A stretch of 64,000 nucleotides of DNA from Helichrysum umbraculigerum (GCA_949592205.1 CATIUR010000002.1:134366090-134430089); one strand, 5' to 3'; counted from the stretch's first letter, positions 46,754 through 60,294 are shown. Notes: generated from the letters alone by a model not told the origin. Numbers and translations: made by a program.

Positions 46754-47778
46754 ATGCCTCCGAGACGATCATTTAGTCAAGCTGACGTTAACCGACTTGT
46801 TTCCCACGGAGTAGCTGATGCTCTCGCTTCCCGACAACAACGTTTTGAGAGTGGCGAAACGCCAACTAATACCTCTGTAATAAAACCCTGCTCATACAAG
46901 GACTTCCTAAATTGCAAGCCTATAAGTTTCAAGGGCACTGAAGGTGCTATTGGTTTGTTACGGTGGATTGAGAAGACTGAATCTATTTTCCGTATCTGCA
47001 ACTGTCCTGAAGACCATAAAGTCAAATACTCCACCTGCACTTTCCTTGATAGTGCACTGACATGGTGGAATACCCATGCTCAGACCGTAGGTATTGACAT
47101 CGCTTATCAAACTCCCTGGAAAGAATTGAAGAAGATGATGAAGGACGAGTATTGTCCTAGAGATGAAATTCAACAGCTAGAAGCAGAATTCGGGAACCTC
47201 ACCACTCAAGGCAATGACATTGCCGGTTACACCGCTCGATTTAATCAGTTGGCACACCTATGCCCCACCATGGTTGATCCGGAATACAAACGGATTGAAC
47301 GATATCTCTGGGGACTACCCTCACAAATTCAAGGAATGGTTACTGCATCAAATTCCTCCACATTTCAAGCAACTGTACGTATGGCGCACAATCTCATGGC
47401 TCAGACTGTCCGTCAGGGGACACCTTTTGCCAAAAACACTGGGACTCAGTCTGGAGATCACAAACGAAAGTGGTCTGGAAACTCCAACCAAACCCAACCA
47501 TCATTCAAAAGGTCTGACACTGTTAAGGCCTACTAATCTGGTTTTGATCCGAAAAAGAGTTACACTGGAAGTAAGCCCTTCTGTTCCAAGTGCTGTCGTC
47601 ATCATGATAGTTCTTGCGGTACGCCTTGCAACAATTGCCAATGATATGGGCATAACGCCAAGGACTGCAGGGCCACCAAAACAAACACCAACGCCAGCCC
47701 CAACCAACCAAGAACTTGTTACGAGTGTGGCAACCCAGGGCATTTTAGGAATGACTGCCTGAAATTGAAGAACAAGGG
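46754..47778 (+). pseudogene. gag: Y gag, N-terminal part, cut by solo LTR W
   Basis: I place the start at MPPRRS (46754), matching MPPK in the other elements, although an ATG in the same frame lies 13 codons upstream. Capsid-like gag region, then zinc knuckles (CSKCCRHHDSSC; CYECGNPGHFRNDC). Stops: TAA 47534-47536 and TGA 47642-47644. W is inserted after the last knuckle, within an asparagine-rich linker. Confidence 0.88.
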
Positions 47779-48722
47779 TGTGATACCCGCCAAATTAGGA
47801 CTAGTAATTAGTACCTAATCAAGTTTTAATACATGTAATTAGTTATGTGTTAGGCTAATTTGTGTACCAAATAATATATATTGTTGAATATATGCAAGTA
47901 TGCGATTTGATTAAATCGTACAAGTTTCAAATCGAATGTAATTCGGTTCAATTAAATACGGACGTTGGTGAACAATTTAATTAAATAATATAACGTTATT
48001 TAATAACACCATTACATTCAAAATATTATTTTATTTAATAATATTTCGTACACAATTTGTATCGTACAATGAAGGGCTACGCGATTAAAATATTAAACGC
48101 GCAAACAAACGAAACAAGTTAACGTTATATTTTATAACGCAAGTATCAAGTATTTAATAAAATACTTCAACGAAAATATCGGGTAATTATTCGTATTTTA
48201 AAACGCATATTTAAACGTATAAAATAATTAATTAACGTTTAAACGATCGGGAAAACGAACATCGCACGGAGCACAAACGCAGGGGACAAAGTTTGGGACA
48301 CACCCACAAGGGGGTGGGCCCCACTAACCGGCCAAAAGGGGAGGATTCCCTCCCCACCTTCTCATTTCATCATCACCATTTCTTTCTATCACTCTCTCTC
48401 ATCCTCTCAAACTCTCTCAAAAACACCCACCACCACAATCAACAAAAATCACAAAATAACACACTAAAACGACCTTAAATCGCAAAGCTCGTTTGGAGAA
48501 AAAGATTCACGGCATCACGATCTATCTTCCTATCTTTTCGGATTCTCACGGCGTAAAGTTTGTAAATTTCCGACAAAACCCGAAACTCTCCGATTTCACT
48601 CATTTTTACATATTTGTTGTTTATACAAGTTGATAATGTCCTTATATGGGTTGGGTAAAAGGATCGGACCAAACTATGGCCGGAAAACTCGTTTTTGGCT
48701 CAAAAATCCGTCAACAGCTTTA

Positions 48723-49124
48723 AGTGTCGCAACGATGACTGCAGTATAGCGTCACTTCGTGCGTCACTTAAGTGACGCACTGAGTATCGCTAAAAGCCCT
48801 AATTTTGCGTCACTTGCCTAAGTGCCGCATAAAACCCCTTTTTCCCGACACTTGCCTAAGTGTCGCAAATTCAATACCCATCACTATAAACCGACACTTA
48901 TAGCGTCACTTGTTTAAGTGACGCCTATAATCGAGAACAGATTTCATCCGTCACTAACCTTAGTGACTCATGACCTTTATACCGACACTTACAACCGACA
49001 CTTCCTTAAGTGTCGCCCTCTATGCGTCACTTGCACAAGTGATGCCATTAGAGTAGAATCCGTCATTTCATGCGACACTTCCTAAGTGTCGCATAAACCT
49101 TTGAGTGTCGCTATAAGTGACGCT
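48723..49124 (+). repeat. W palindrome array
   Basis: Mixed half-sites AGTGTCGC and AAGTGACGC/GCGTCACTT, about a dozen, some paired as GCGTCACTTAAGTGACGC. It looks like a family changing from GTGTCGC to GTGACGC. Confidence 0.85.
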
Positions 49125-49271
49125 AAAAAAAGAAGGTTTGCAACTCATTTTTACTAAGTGTCGTGACCTAAATTTTTATTACTTGATTTCACCCAAATTC
49201 AAGTCCAGATGCGTTTTTCACCAAAGCAATTTAGTGAAAATAAAAATTTTTTGAGCTGACTTGACATCTCG

Positions 49272-49365
49272 ACCCCAACCAGGGGCCAGCCCCTTGGACC
49301 CCGCCAGGGGTTGCCACCCCTGGAACCCCGCTAACCAGGGGCGCTGCCCCCGGACCCCCGTCACC
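49272..49365 (+). repeat. GC-rich hairpin cassette in W
   Basis: Reverse complement of the Z cassette at 44017-44100 when both are read on the plus strand, so the same orientation within the LTRs. Contains CAGGGGCGCTGCCCC-type stems. Confidence 0.85.
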
Positions 49366-50477
49366 TAAAAGTTTGTAAACACTTTTTAAGTACAACACTT
49401 CAAAATCAAAATAATAATGTTGAAAATTATTATTACAAACAATCACCAACGGGCCGTACACACTGTCTAAACACAAGTTAATCAACCAAATCATAGTAAT
49501 TTGGACAAGTCAATCAACCAAATGGGGATAATTTGGACATTATAGTTGAACGAACAACTACAAAGGTAGTCTTTTAAGATACCTATTCAATTAATAACCA
49601 TCGCGCGTATTGGACGCCCTCAGGTTACAAGTCTTCGGACATCAATTCACAGCTAATCAATTCAAGTTATTTCGATAAACACTCAAGGCTCAGGTGAGTC
49701 TCATGGCCCCTATTTTACTGCTTTTCAATCAGGGGTGTGATATTATTGCTCGTTTTGTTTTACAAGTTGAACGCAAGTACAAATCAAAATCAAATACTAC
49801 ATGAGTTGTTTTCAACTAATCACTAAAGCCCTCCATAGCATAGTCTGGTAATACATCTGTAGCGTGAATGTTAGTATATGATATCATATGGGATTGACAA
49901 TCCTCGTCCGGGTTAGCACGCACTAACCGGTCAAACGGATGTATTAGCATTTGGGAAGACGAGTGTAGATTAGACACTCGTAGGAGGCATTCAAGTTGGG
50001 TTTCCTTAATTGGAACTGACACTCAAGTTAAGCTCAGACTATGTGCTCATGACTGTATAACTTTTATTTGGCTTAATTGCTTTATAAATTCAATTATAAA
50101 TCTTGCGGTTCATACAAATATGTGTTGAAATACAAACCTGTGAGCTCACCAGCGTTTCGCTGACCCATTTTAGCATGTATCACAGGTAATCAGCAGTAGG
50201 TTGGACTGCTCAATCAAGATCAATTAGCTCGAGTCAGCATGCAAACAATCAGAGATTTAACTGCATTATTATATTTTGTATAGATCAATTATGTACTTAA
50301 ATCTCTCAATTTCAACCGAGCTAATGTAACTATATTTTTGATGTAAACTTTGATTTTATCAATACAAGTTGTAAAACGACGCATATAGAGTCGTTCATTA
50401 TATCTTATGTGCTATGATTATTGATTAGTCGCGCCCCGATCCGAACCGCTTCCGCATCATAATTTGGGGGTGCGACA

Positions 50478-53400
50478 AAGGGCAACAACAACAACAACTC
50501 TCGAGGTAGAGCATTCGTTCTTAACTCTGGGGAGGCCCGCCAAGACCCGAATGTGGTCTCGGGTACGTTCCTCCTCAACAACTTAACTGCTTCTGTTCTA
50601 TTTGATACTGGTGCTGATAGGAGTTTCATATCTGATGAATTCTGCCCTTTTCTTGACATTACACTTGTTGCATTAGATCCTAAGTACATAGTAGAGTTAG
50701 CTAACGGCAAACTCATTGAAACCGATAGTGTGATACCTAATTGCACTCTAAACCTAGCCGATGAACTCTTTCCCATTGATTTGATTCCTGTCGAGATCGG
50801 AAGTTTCGACATCATTGTTGGCATGGACTGGTTGTCCGAGCATCGAGTTGAAATCGTCTGTTACGATAAAATCGTCCGTATTCCTCTCGTCATGGGTGGT
50901 ACTTTAATCATACAAGGGGAGACCGGTGGGACGAGATTGAATATTATATCGTGTATGAAAACCCGCAAACACATTAGAAAAGGGTATCAAGCAATCCTCG
51001 CACATGTCATGGAGAAAAAGTCGGAGGAGAAGCGACTTGAAGATGTGCCCATTGTCCGAGACTTTCCAGAAGTCTTTCCCGAAGAACTACCTGGTCTACC
51101 ACCACCTAGACAGGTTGAGTTCTCAATCGAACTCATGCCAGGTGCTGCACCTGTCGCATGAGCACCCTATCGCTTAGCCCCATCCGAACTTCAGGAGTTA
51201 TCCACCCAGTTACAGGAACTCCTGGATAAGAGATTCATCCGACCGAGTTCTTTACCTTGGGGAGCTCCTGTCTTATTCGTGAAAAAGAAAGACGGTTCAT
51301 TCAGAATGTGCATCGACTACCGAGAGTTGAAAAAACTAACCGTCAAAAATCGTTATCCACTTCCACGCATTGATGACCTGTTCGACCAACTTCAGGGGTC
51401 GAGTTTTTATTCAAAAATCGACCTACGGTCAGGTTATCATCAACTCTGAGTTCGTGACACCGACATCTCAAAAAGTGCTTTCCGAACTCGCTACGGGCAT
51501 TATGAGTTTCAAGTGATGATTTTCGGTTTAACTAACGCACCGGCTGTATTCATGGACCTCATGAACCGAGTGTGCAAACCATATCTCGACAAGTTTGTTA
51601 TTGTTTTTATTGATGACATCCTCATTTACTCGCGCAACGAACAAGAACATGCGCAACATCTCAAAACCATCCTAGAACTACTCCGACACGAGGAGTTATA
51701 CGCCAAATTCTCCAAGTGTGAGTTCTGGATGCAAACCGTTCAATTCCTTGGACACGTGATTGACAGTCAAGGAATTCATGTTGATCCATCGAAAATCGAG
51801 GCTATCGAAAACTGGCAAGCGCTTACAACTCCAACCGAGGTACGCCAATTCTTGGGATTGGCGGGGTATTATCGTCGGTTCATTGAAAATTTCTCGAAAA
51901 TAGCCCAACCCCTCACGACACCAACTCAGAAGGAAAAGAAGTTCGATTGGACTGATAAACAAGAGTCAGCATTCCAACTATTGAAACACAAGCTTTGCAG
52001 TGCTCCTATTCTATCATTACCCGAAGGCAACGTTCACTTCGTGGTATACTGCGATGCTTCTCACCAAGGTCTCGGTTGCATGTTAATCTAATGAGACAAG
52101 GTCATAGCCTACGCTTCCCGACAACTCAAAGTTCACAAAAAGAACTACACGACTCACGACCTCGAGCTGGGGGCCGTGGTGTTCGCACTCAAAATCTGGA
52201 GACACTATCTGTATGGTACTCGAAGTACTATATTCACCGACCACAAAAGTCTCCAACATATATTCGATCAAAAGGATCTGAACATGAGGCAACGTCGATG
52301 GGTCAAGTTGCTTACCGATGATGATTGTGAGATCAAGTATCATCCAGGCAAAGCGAACGTTGTCGCCGATGCCTTGAGTCGAAAAGAACGCACGAAACCT
52401 CTTCGAGTCCGAGCACTCGTCATGAACATTCACAACAATCTTGTTGCTCAAATTCTCGCTGCCCAACTCGAAGCACTCAAACCCGAAAACATCACGAACG
52501 AAGCCTTGCGAGGCATGGACAAACAGTTCGAGACCAAACCTAACAGTACTCGACAATTCTCTAACCGAATATGGTTACCTAGCTACGGCAACTTACGAGA
52601 TTTGGTGATGGATGAAGCTCACAAATCTCGCTATTCTATACATCCTGGATCTGACAAGATGTATCACGGAATCAAAGAACTATACTGGTGGCCTAACATG
52701 AAAGCTGACATAGCCACGTATGCCAGCAAATGCTTAACTTGTTCTAAGGTCAAGGCCGAATATCAGAAACCTTCCGGATTATTCCAACAACCGGAAATCC
52801 CTCAATGGAAATGGGAGCAGATCTCCATGGATTTCATCACAAAACTTCCAAAAACGTCTAGCGGTTGCGATACCATTTGGGTGATCGTAGATCGGCTCAC
52901 ATAATCTGCTCATTTCCTCACAATCAAAGAAACCGATAAAATGGAACGCCTCACACGAATCTATCTCAAGGAAATAGTATCAAGATACGGCGTTCCCATC
53001 TCGATTATCTCAGATAGAGATAGTCGCTTCACATCTCACTTTTGGCAATCACTTCAGAAATCATTGGGTACTCGTCTGGATATGAGTACTACATATCATC
53101 CTCAAACCAATGGCCAAAGTGAACGAACTATTCAAACACTGGAGGATATGCTACGAGCATGCGTAGTTGACTTCGGTGCAAATTGGGAAACTCATTTACC
53201 TTTGTGGTAATTTTCGTACAACAACAGCTACTATACCAGTATTGGAGCTGCTCCATTCGAGGCACTGTACGGTCGTAAGTGCCGATCACCTCTCTGTTGG
53301 ACCAAAGTGGGAGACAGCCAACTCACTGGTCCTGAACTCATTCATGAAACTACCGAGAAAATCGTTAGTATCCAAAATCGGCTGAATGCTGCACGTGATC

Positions 53401-53894
53401 GTCAGAAAAGTTATGCTGACTTGAGACGCAAACATCTCGATTTCCAAGTTGAGGATCGAGTCCTTCTTAAAGTTTCACCTTGGAAAGGTGTCATTCGCTT
53501 CGGCAAACGCGGGAAACTGAACCCCAGATACATTGGACCTTTTGAGATCCTTGAGAGGATTGGCCCAGTGGCATATCGATTGCAGCTGCTACCCGAGCTC
53601 AGCAGCGTGCATCCCACATTTCACATTTCTAACCTTAAGAAATGCCTGTCTGATGAGACACTCATTATTCCTCTCGACGAAATCCATATCGATGATAAAC
53701 TTCATTTTGTCGACACACCAGCAGAAATCATGGACCGTGAGGTCAAACAGTTAAAACAAAGTCGTATTCCCATCGTCAAAGTCCGGTGGAATTCGCGGCG
53801 TGGTCCGGAATTCACCTGGGAACGGGAAGACCAAATGCGACTCAAGTATCCGCATCTTTTCATAGACTCCACTCAAAACCCGACTCATAGCTAA
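50478..53894 (+). pseudogene. pol: Y gag end and pol, six in-frame stops
   Basis: Continues the Y frame after W: asparagine-rich linker, protease DTGAD, reverse transcriptase with FIDD, RNase H, integrase and chromodomain-like tail. Stops: TGA 51159, TGA 51447, TAA 52089, TGA 52092, TAA 52902, TAA 53208. No frameshift: all open pieces are in one frame. The protein is closest to that of X (for example the EIMDREVKQLKQSRIPIVKV part). The number of stops fits Y being the oldest member of the nest. Confidence 0.93.
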
Positions 53895-53920
53895 ATTTCA
53901 GGACGAAATTCTCTTAACAA

Positions 53921-53928
53921 GGGGAGAA
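53921..53928 (+). other. Y polypurine tract
   Basis: GGGGAGAA, followed by the degraded LTR start TATGACATCCGCC. Confidence 0.85.
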
Positions 53929-56900
53929 TATGACATCCGCCAAATTAGGACTAGTGTTAGTGCCTAATCACTTTGTAATAACATGTAATTAGTTTAATGT
54001 TAGGCTAATTATATGCATCATCATGTATATTTGTATATATACACATACGTAATTAATGAGAATTACGCGATTTATTCGGATGGATTCCGAATCACACGGC
54101 CATTGGTGAAACAATTCATAAGTAACGTAAACCTATTTTTATATTAAAATAGTCGTTAATTACCTTGTATGATTATTTTATAATAATATACACGAAAAAC
54201 TATTACGTTTGATGTTAAACGTAACGTACGCGAGGAAACGCGCGAATCGAGCCCGACACCCAAACGAAACCCAAAATACATTTTGGTAACTCAAAATAAA
54301 GTGTTTAATAATATTTGATTACCTCAAATATCAACTACACATCGAAAATAACACGCGAGAAATCAATCAATAACTTCTAACCTTTAAACCGCACGAATTA
54401 ACAACTATACGACTAATAAATGTAACCCGAACTCGAGAGATGATTCACAAGCCCAAACCATGATGGGTCAGGCCCAAACCCTGACCGAAAGGCCCGACTT
54501 CGGCCCAGGTCAGGTCCTAAAACTGGCCCACCTTGAGCCCAAACCCATTTCACATAAAACCCTTGCATTCTTTGATTTCCTTTCATTCCCATCTCACAAC
54601 CCTATCTCTCCTTTATCTCTTTCTCCCTTTTTCTCTCTGAGATCAACCACACCACCACCTTATCCACACTTCAAAAACTCTTCCATGAACACCTAAACAA
54701 GAATCAACATCATCTATCACCACCTTGTTCGATAAATCGCAAGGAGAAGCAAGGAAATCACAAACCGAGAAGGACAGCAGCATCATCCTCTTCCTTTCAC
54801 TTTAGATCAGTTTTCTTTTGGTATAAATCCATCCTTTCTCTTTAAATTTACTTGTAACATACTTATATACATGCTAGAACTTCGTTTTTCTAGTTATATG
54901 TCCAAGATCCATGTTAAAAACCAAAGAACAATACGAAAACCCAATGGATAATAACTTTGTCCACTGGACAATATTTTAGATTGGGTTAGATCCGTGATAT
55001 CTAACCCATTTCTTGATGAAATCTAACGTTTCTTGAGCCTAAAATCAATTTTAAGAAGTCTACTTTTCAAATCTGTAAGCCTCACGAAAATTGAAGTTCA
55101 TTTTCTATTTTTAATTACTGAAATAAAAGTACATAGCAGATCTGATGAATCTGACCAGAATCTTGACCAAATCAAAATGGGTATATCTTGGGATATGGAA
55201 CGAATTATAACTTGAAACCAGTGGGAAAAGATCACAAATTTTGTTAGTTTTCCAAATTCTATTGCCACTTTTTGTGAAGTTTTTTAAAACTCAACTTATG
55301 ACCAGATTATTGAACATATGTCACAAAAACGGGCTGCTTGACCCTTGTCCCTTTATAAATTAATATCACGAGTTTCGTTTGGCTAAATATCATGTAATAA
55401 TATGGAAATTAAAGACGAGACGTGTAGGAACAATATATAATTTTTCCAGATTCCATCTCGACCTAAAACTTAGTTAAAACGAGGCCCGAACAAGACTGAA
55501 ATCTGTCAAATATAAACAAAAGGGGCTGTTTTCGTATTCGGTTTAAAAACGACACGTGCAAGTGGCCAATGGTCATAAAACTGGTTTTCTGTAAGTTTTA
55601 TAATATAATAAGTGTTGTGTAAAAGTTTCGGGTCAAACCGAGCATTTTTGACCAAAGACACGAAATCAAAACTCATCACAGCCCGACTTAGCGACACTCG
55701 ATGAGTGTCGCCAACCACACTAGCGACACTAATTCTAGTGCCGCTACTCATCGATTTAACATATATAACGACACTAACCTTGAGTGTCGCTACCTTTGGC
55801 AAAACCCTATTAGCGACACTTACCCAAGTGCCGCTACTTGTTCAAATATCGCCTCTAGCGACACTACTCAAGTGTCGTCAAATATTATAAAACTGCAACT
55901 AACGACACTTGCCCTAGTGCCGCCATACAAAGTCGAGTGTCGCCATAGCGACACTAACCTGAGTGTCGCCTAAAACAGAGAGTTCAAAATACATTTTTCT
56001 CTCTAAGTCTCGATTCCGCGCAGCGTTTACTAAACTATTATACAATGCTAATTATGGAAGTATACAATCAAACAACACAAAACTTAATAATAATGTCTTC
56101 GGGAATTATTATCACACAACGTCACCAACGGGCCACACTTGATTTATAAACACAACGATATCAAAACATTGGACATAACTAGTTGAATGAACAACTAGCA
56201 TGGGTGATCTTTCGAGATACCTACTCATTATTATAACCTTGCGCGTCTAGGACGCCCGACAGGTTACAGTCTGCGGACTCATTTGCTCATATAACTATCG
56301 CTTGCTTGTTAGCAACACGCTCAGACTCAGGTGAGTCTCATAGCCCCGCTTTTACTGTTTTTACCTCGGGGTGAGGATAATTGCTCAGTTTTTATTTACA
56401 TGTGAACACAAGTACAAAACTCGATATATTGTCTGCATGAGTTGTTTTACTAATCATGAAGTCCTCCACATCATAGTTTGTTAGTATGGATTTAGCGCGA
56501 GTGTTAGTGTATGGTACCATATGGGATTGACAATCCCCGTCCTGGGTAGTCGCGCTACCACGACTGCTGTCGAACGGACGCATTATCATTTGTTCATACG
56601 TGTGTTTGATTAGGCACATGCAGGAGGCAACCTCGATCAGGCACTTGATTGTGATCCTGACACCTCAGTTAAGCTCAAACTATGAGCTCATGGCAGAAAT
56701 ATACAAATTTATTTGATTGATTTCAAACATGATTAAATCTTGTGGTTCATACGCTATTGTTACATCATTACATCTGTGAGCTCACCAGCTTTTAGCTGAC
56801 CTTTTAGTATGTATTCTCAGGTACTCAGCAGTAGTAGGACTGCTCAGGATATCAGTAGCTCGAGTCGCATGCAAATACGAAAATATCAAGAGATTTTCCT

Positions 56901-57120
56901 GCATTTATACCTTTAGTATAAACTGGATATGTATTAGAATCTCTCAGGAAATTCATGTGAACTCATATTTTGTAAACAATATGTAATCCTTTATCACATC
57001 AATGTGATTTGTTAAAACGACGCATATAGAGTCGTTCATTATATACCTTGTGTGTTTTGATTATTGATTAGTAGCACCCCAAAGTATGCTTCCGCTAACA
57101 GTAAATTTGGGGGTGGTACA
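53929..57120 (+). repeat. Y 3' LTR
   Basis: 3192 bp, uninterrupted. Both ends have decayed (TATGACATCC and GGGTGGTACA against the usual TGTAACACCC and GGGTGTTACA). Next bases CTGTC (57121-57125) should be the right target copy. Several per cent different from 40501-42891 by eye. Confidence 0.92.
55690..55970 (+). repeat. Y palindrome array, 3' LTR copy
   Basis: Same GCGACACT / AGTGTCGC dyads as 41468-41748 with a few base changes. Confidence 0.88.
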
Positions 57121-57946
57121 CTGTCGGTTTCCTGTATTGGCCAAATGCAGTTGGTTATAAGCGTTCTTGAGGGCCACCGTGGCTTGAGGGTTACCTCAAG
57201 AACCACCGATCCTCTCTGATATTGTGTTTACCATATTATTTGCTGTAAACTGAATTGTTGTTGCTAAGTTAGACTGTCATTTATGAGTTTATTCACTTAG
57301 ATTTGTGCTAATTCCACCGCTTAAACTTCTTGCTGGTTGTTAATTTTGTTATGCTGGGGTCAAGAAGTTTGGGATTTGAAGAATGTTTGGCAACCTGTTA
57401 CTCTGATCTGTTTTGGTTATAAACTAATGGTGAAGTAGTTTTAATATAATACCTAAACTATGATCTTAGTATTTTTGTAAGACTTGGATATGTATAAAGT
57501 TTTAATGCAATGTAATGTGCAGTATTTCATATTATATGATGTATGTTGGACAAACGCTTCCAGGTTATATATAAAAAAAAAATGGTTCCGAATATGGGGT
57601 GTTATACTCCACGCCGCCCAACCACCCCACTCCAAGTGTTTTAAGGAGTTTCACAATTTATATCAATGTGTCATAATTAACCCTCTGTAAGTTTTTATCA
57701 AAATCAATTTGTGACATGGTGTTGATCATGGTTCAATCAATTTGAAGAGAAAATTTGAATACCCAGGAAAGAGATTGTAGATTAGTCATTCAACATGGAT
57801 ACGAAGATTATTATGTGATAGTTAGGAATTAGGATACATTAAAAATAGATGCTATTTGTGTAATGAATGGGACGAGAGTGATGTACGAGAACATATAGTT
57901 GCGTTTAATTTTTCATAGATAAACAAAATATATTTAACTAAATAAA
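57121..57946 (+). other. Flank of Y, no supported gene
   Basis: About 825 bp, less repetitive than the rest. A short open stretch (about 57149-57216) follows a pyrimidine-rich run and CAG and could be a last exon, with AT-rich sequence behind it as a 3' UTR; I could not identify a protein, so this stays a guess. Nothing else seen. Confidence 0.3.
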
Positions 57947-59639
57947 GATTGGGGATCATAGGAGAATGGATCATATGAGGAGAAGGATGAGAAGTTTTAT
58001 TTGTGGCCATTGGATGATCTTTTGGGTTGGATCAATGGTTAAAAAGGGTGGCAATTTTATAATTACTTTAAAAAATAAGAGTATTAGTTAACAAAAAAAA
58101 ACATAACATTAATTTTCACTTCACACCCCTTCCACTATTTAGATTTTTACATTTTAACCCTTCCACTTTATTTTCTTCCCCCTCCTACCTTCTTCTTCCT
58201 CCAACCCCACCTACCACCACCCCCCACTTGCTGCCACCAGCCGCCGCCGGATTCCAGCCGCCGGAAATATTTTTTTTCAAATTTTTGTTTTTTCAAAAAA
58301 AAAATTCAATATTTTTTTTTTCAAATTTTTTTTTTTCAAAATTTTTTTTTTTCAAATTTTTTCCCCATAAAATTTTTATTAGATATAGTATTTCTTTTTC
58401 CAACTGCATTTTCTAATAAAACTATACCTTTTTTTCACTGCATTTTGTATATTATTGTTAATTAACTAAAATTTTTATATATTTTACCGCATCTTCTATA
58501 CCCGACGTCAACAAAATACTGTACAAATGGATTATACATATAATCTAAAATGCAGTAAAAAGAGAACAATATGTCCTAAATGACGCGCAAAATGCAATAA
58601 AACAACAATATGTATTATACTTTAATACAAAATGCAATACAAATAGATAATATGTAAAATACAAAATGCAGTACAAATCGATAATATGTAAAATACAAAA
58701 TGCAGTGAATAACAAACAATATATAATGAATGAAATATATGAAAAATGCAGCAAAAATAACAAAATGCAGTGAAATTAACAAAATGCAGTACAAATAGAT
58801 TATGTATAATATAAAATGCAGTGAAAATAATAAAATGCAGTAAAAAAAATAAAATGTGGTACAAATAAATTATATATAATATAAAATGCAGTAAAACGAA
58901 CAATGTGTATTAAATAAATATATGCAAAATGCAGTAAAAACAGTAGTATGTACTATACTTTCATACAAAATGCAGTAAAAATGGATCATATGTATAATAT
59001 AAAATGCACTAAAAAATAAACAATATGTAATATATGAAATATATGCAAAATGCAGTGAATAATAATAAAATGCAATGTAATTTTAACAAAATGCAGTAAA
59101 AAATATATTATGTATAACTGAAAATGCAGTAAAAAACAAACAATATATGTAAGATTGAGGTGTATAAATAAAATGCAGTAAACAAATCAAAAGAATTATG
59201 TGTAAATCACAAAAATGCAGTAAAAACGAATAATATCTACTAAACATATATACAAAATGCAATAAAAATAATAAAATGCAGTACAAAGTGATAATATGTA
59301 AAAAAAATTGGAAAAAAAATTATGAAAAAATTTTTTTACAACCTGTTGCTTCTAAAGACTGCCCTCTCTCGGTTGGATGTTGGTCCAGCCTACTACGAGG
59401 ATCCCGAATTTATTTTTTTTTTAAATTAAAAAAAATTTTAAATTTTTTTTCTCGACGACCGGTGGCGGTGGCGGCGGGTGGCAGCAGCTAGTGGTGGGTG
59501 GTGGAGGGGAGGGGTGGGTAGGAAGAAAGTAGGAGGGAGTAGTGTACACTATTAAAAAGGTGGAGGGGGTAAAAATGAAAATTTAAAAATTCTTCTCCTC
59601 CTTCTCCTCAAATAATACCTTCTCCGCTGAACCTCATCC
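57947..59639. mobile_element. MULE-like non-autonomous DNA transposon
   Basis: Ends form imperfect inverted repeats, about 37 of 48 positions matching without gaps; the inner 18 bases (GAGGAGAAGGATGAGAAG on the left) match at 17. Flanked by a 9-bp duplication CTAAATAAA (57938-57946 and 59640-59648), typical of Mutator-like elements. Inside are CT-rich/GA-rich subterminal parts, poly-T and poly-A blocks, and the AAAATGCAG array. No transposase frame. Confidence 0.6.
58551..59285 (+). repeat. AAAATGCAG motif array
   Basis: About 23 copies of AAAATGCAGT or one-base variants, on average 33 bp apart, nearly all in one direction; two reversed copies lie at about 58403 and 58437. Spacers are AT-rich and often contain ATATGTA. 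Confidence 0.85.
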
Positions 59640-59689
59640 CTAAATAAAACAGGATAGTTTATCCATATACCTATCACTATTTATGGAAG

Positions 59690-59893
59690 GGCAATTAAGT
59701 AATTTAAAATGTCAAAAGCTTCAGCCAATTTCAAACGCTTCCAGCGTTCTATTTTGGAGCCATTAAAAGAATTTAGAAGCTAAAAGCTTTGTTATCCAAA
59801 CAAGACTTTTATTTAGTAGGAGCTTTTATTTTTCAAAATCAAAAGTTAAAGCTATTAAAAGCTCCTAAAAGCTATTTGTCAAACAGGCCCTTT
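59690..59893. mobile_element. MITE-like fragment rich in AAAAGCT
   Basis: The right end reads GTCAAACAGGCCC, and many AAAAGCTC/AAGCTTTT words lie inside, a style common in small hAT-related plant elements. The left end and target duplication were not found. The neighbouring 59894-59973 and 60304-60851 look like one older sequence split by the foldback element below; no gene seen. Confidence 0.3.
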
Positions 59894-59973
59894 GCCTATT
59901 AATTTAGTTAAGTAAATGGTTCGTCCCAGTGGTTTACACAAAATTGCACCGTTAGTCTCTATACTTTACTTTT

Positions 59974-60294
59974 GGGATAAGTCCACCGAAATGCTATCAA
60001 CTTTGGCCCGATATCTATTGTGTGTAACCAACTAACATATGGGTGTAAGAATGCAAGTAACTCTCAAAAAAGGTGTTTTAATGTAATTTGCTGACGTGTT
60101 GATGACTTGTCAAACTCTCCGGATGCCACGTGGCACCTCCGGCTGCCACGTGGCACCTTCAACGAGCGACAAGTTAGAAAATTACATTAAAACACTCTTT
60201 TTGAGAGTTTGTTGCATTCTTACACCCATACGTTAGTTAGTTACACACAATAGATATCGGGCCAAAGTTGGTTGCATTTCGGGGGACTTATCCC
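59974..60294. mobile_element. Foldback MITE with perfect 9-bp target duplication
   Basis: 321 bp made of two long inverted arms (GGGATAAGTCC to GGACTTATCCC) around a short loop. Flanked by TTTACTTTT at 59965-59973 and 60295-60303, a 9-bp duplication as for Mutator-like elements. The loop holds two direct copies of TGCCACGTGGCACCT, each with a CACGTG core. Confidence 0.85.

Larger units (their letters stand above)
47779..50477 (+). mobile_element. W: solo LTR, forward
   Basis: 2699 bp, TGTGATACCCGCC to GGGGGTGCGACA, with perfect AAGGG duplications at 47774-47778 and 50478-50482. Close relative of Z. W plus one duplication is 2704 bp, which explains the apparent frame change of Y gag-pol across it. 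Confidence 0.95.

Noticed and set aside
47214..47762. 182-codon ORF overlapping Y gag
   Set aside because: Out of frame with gag; the zinc knuckles are in the gag frame.
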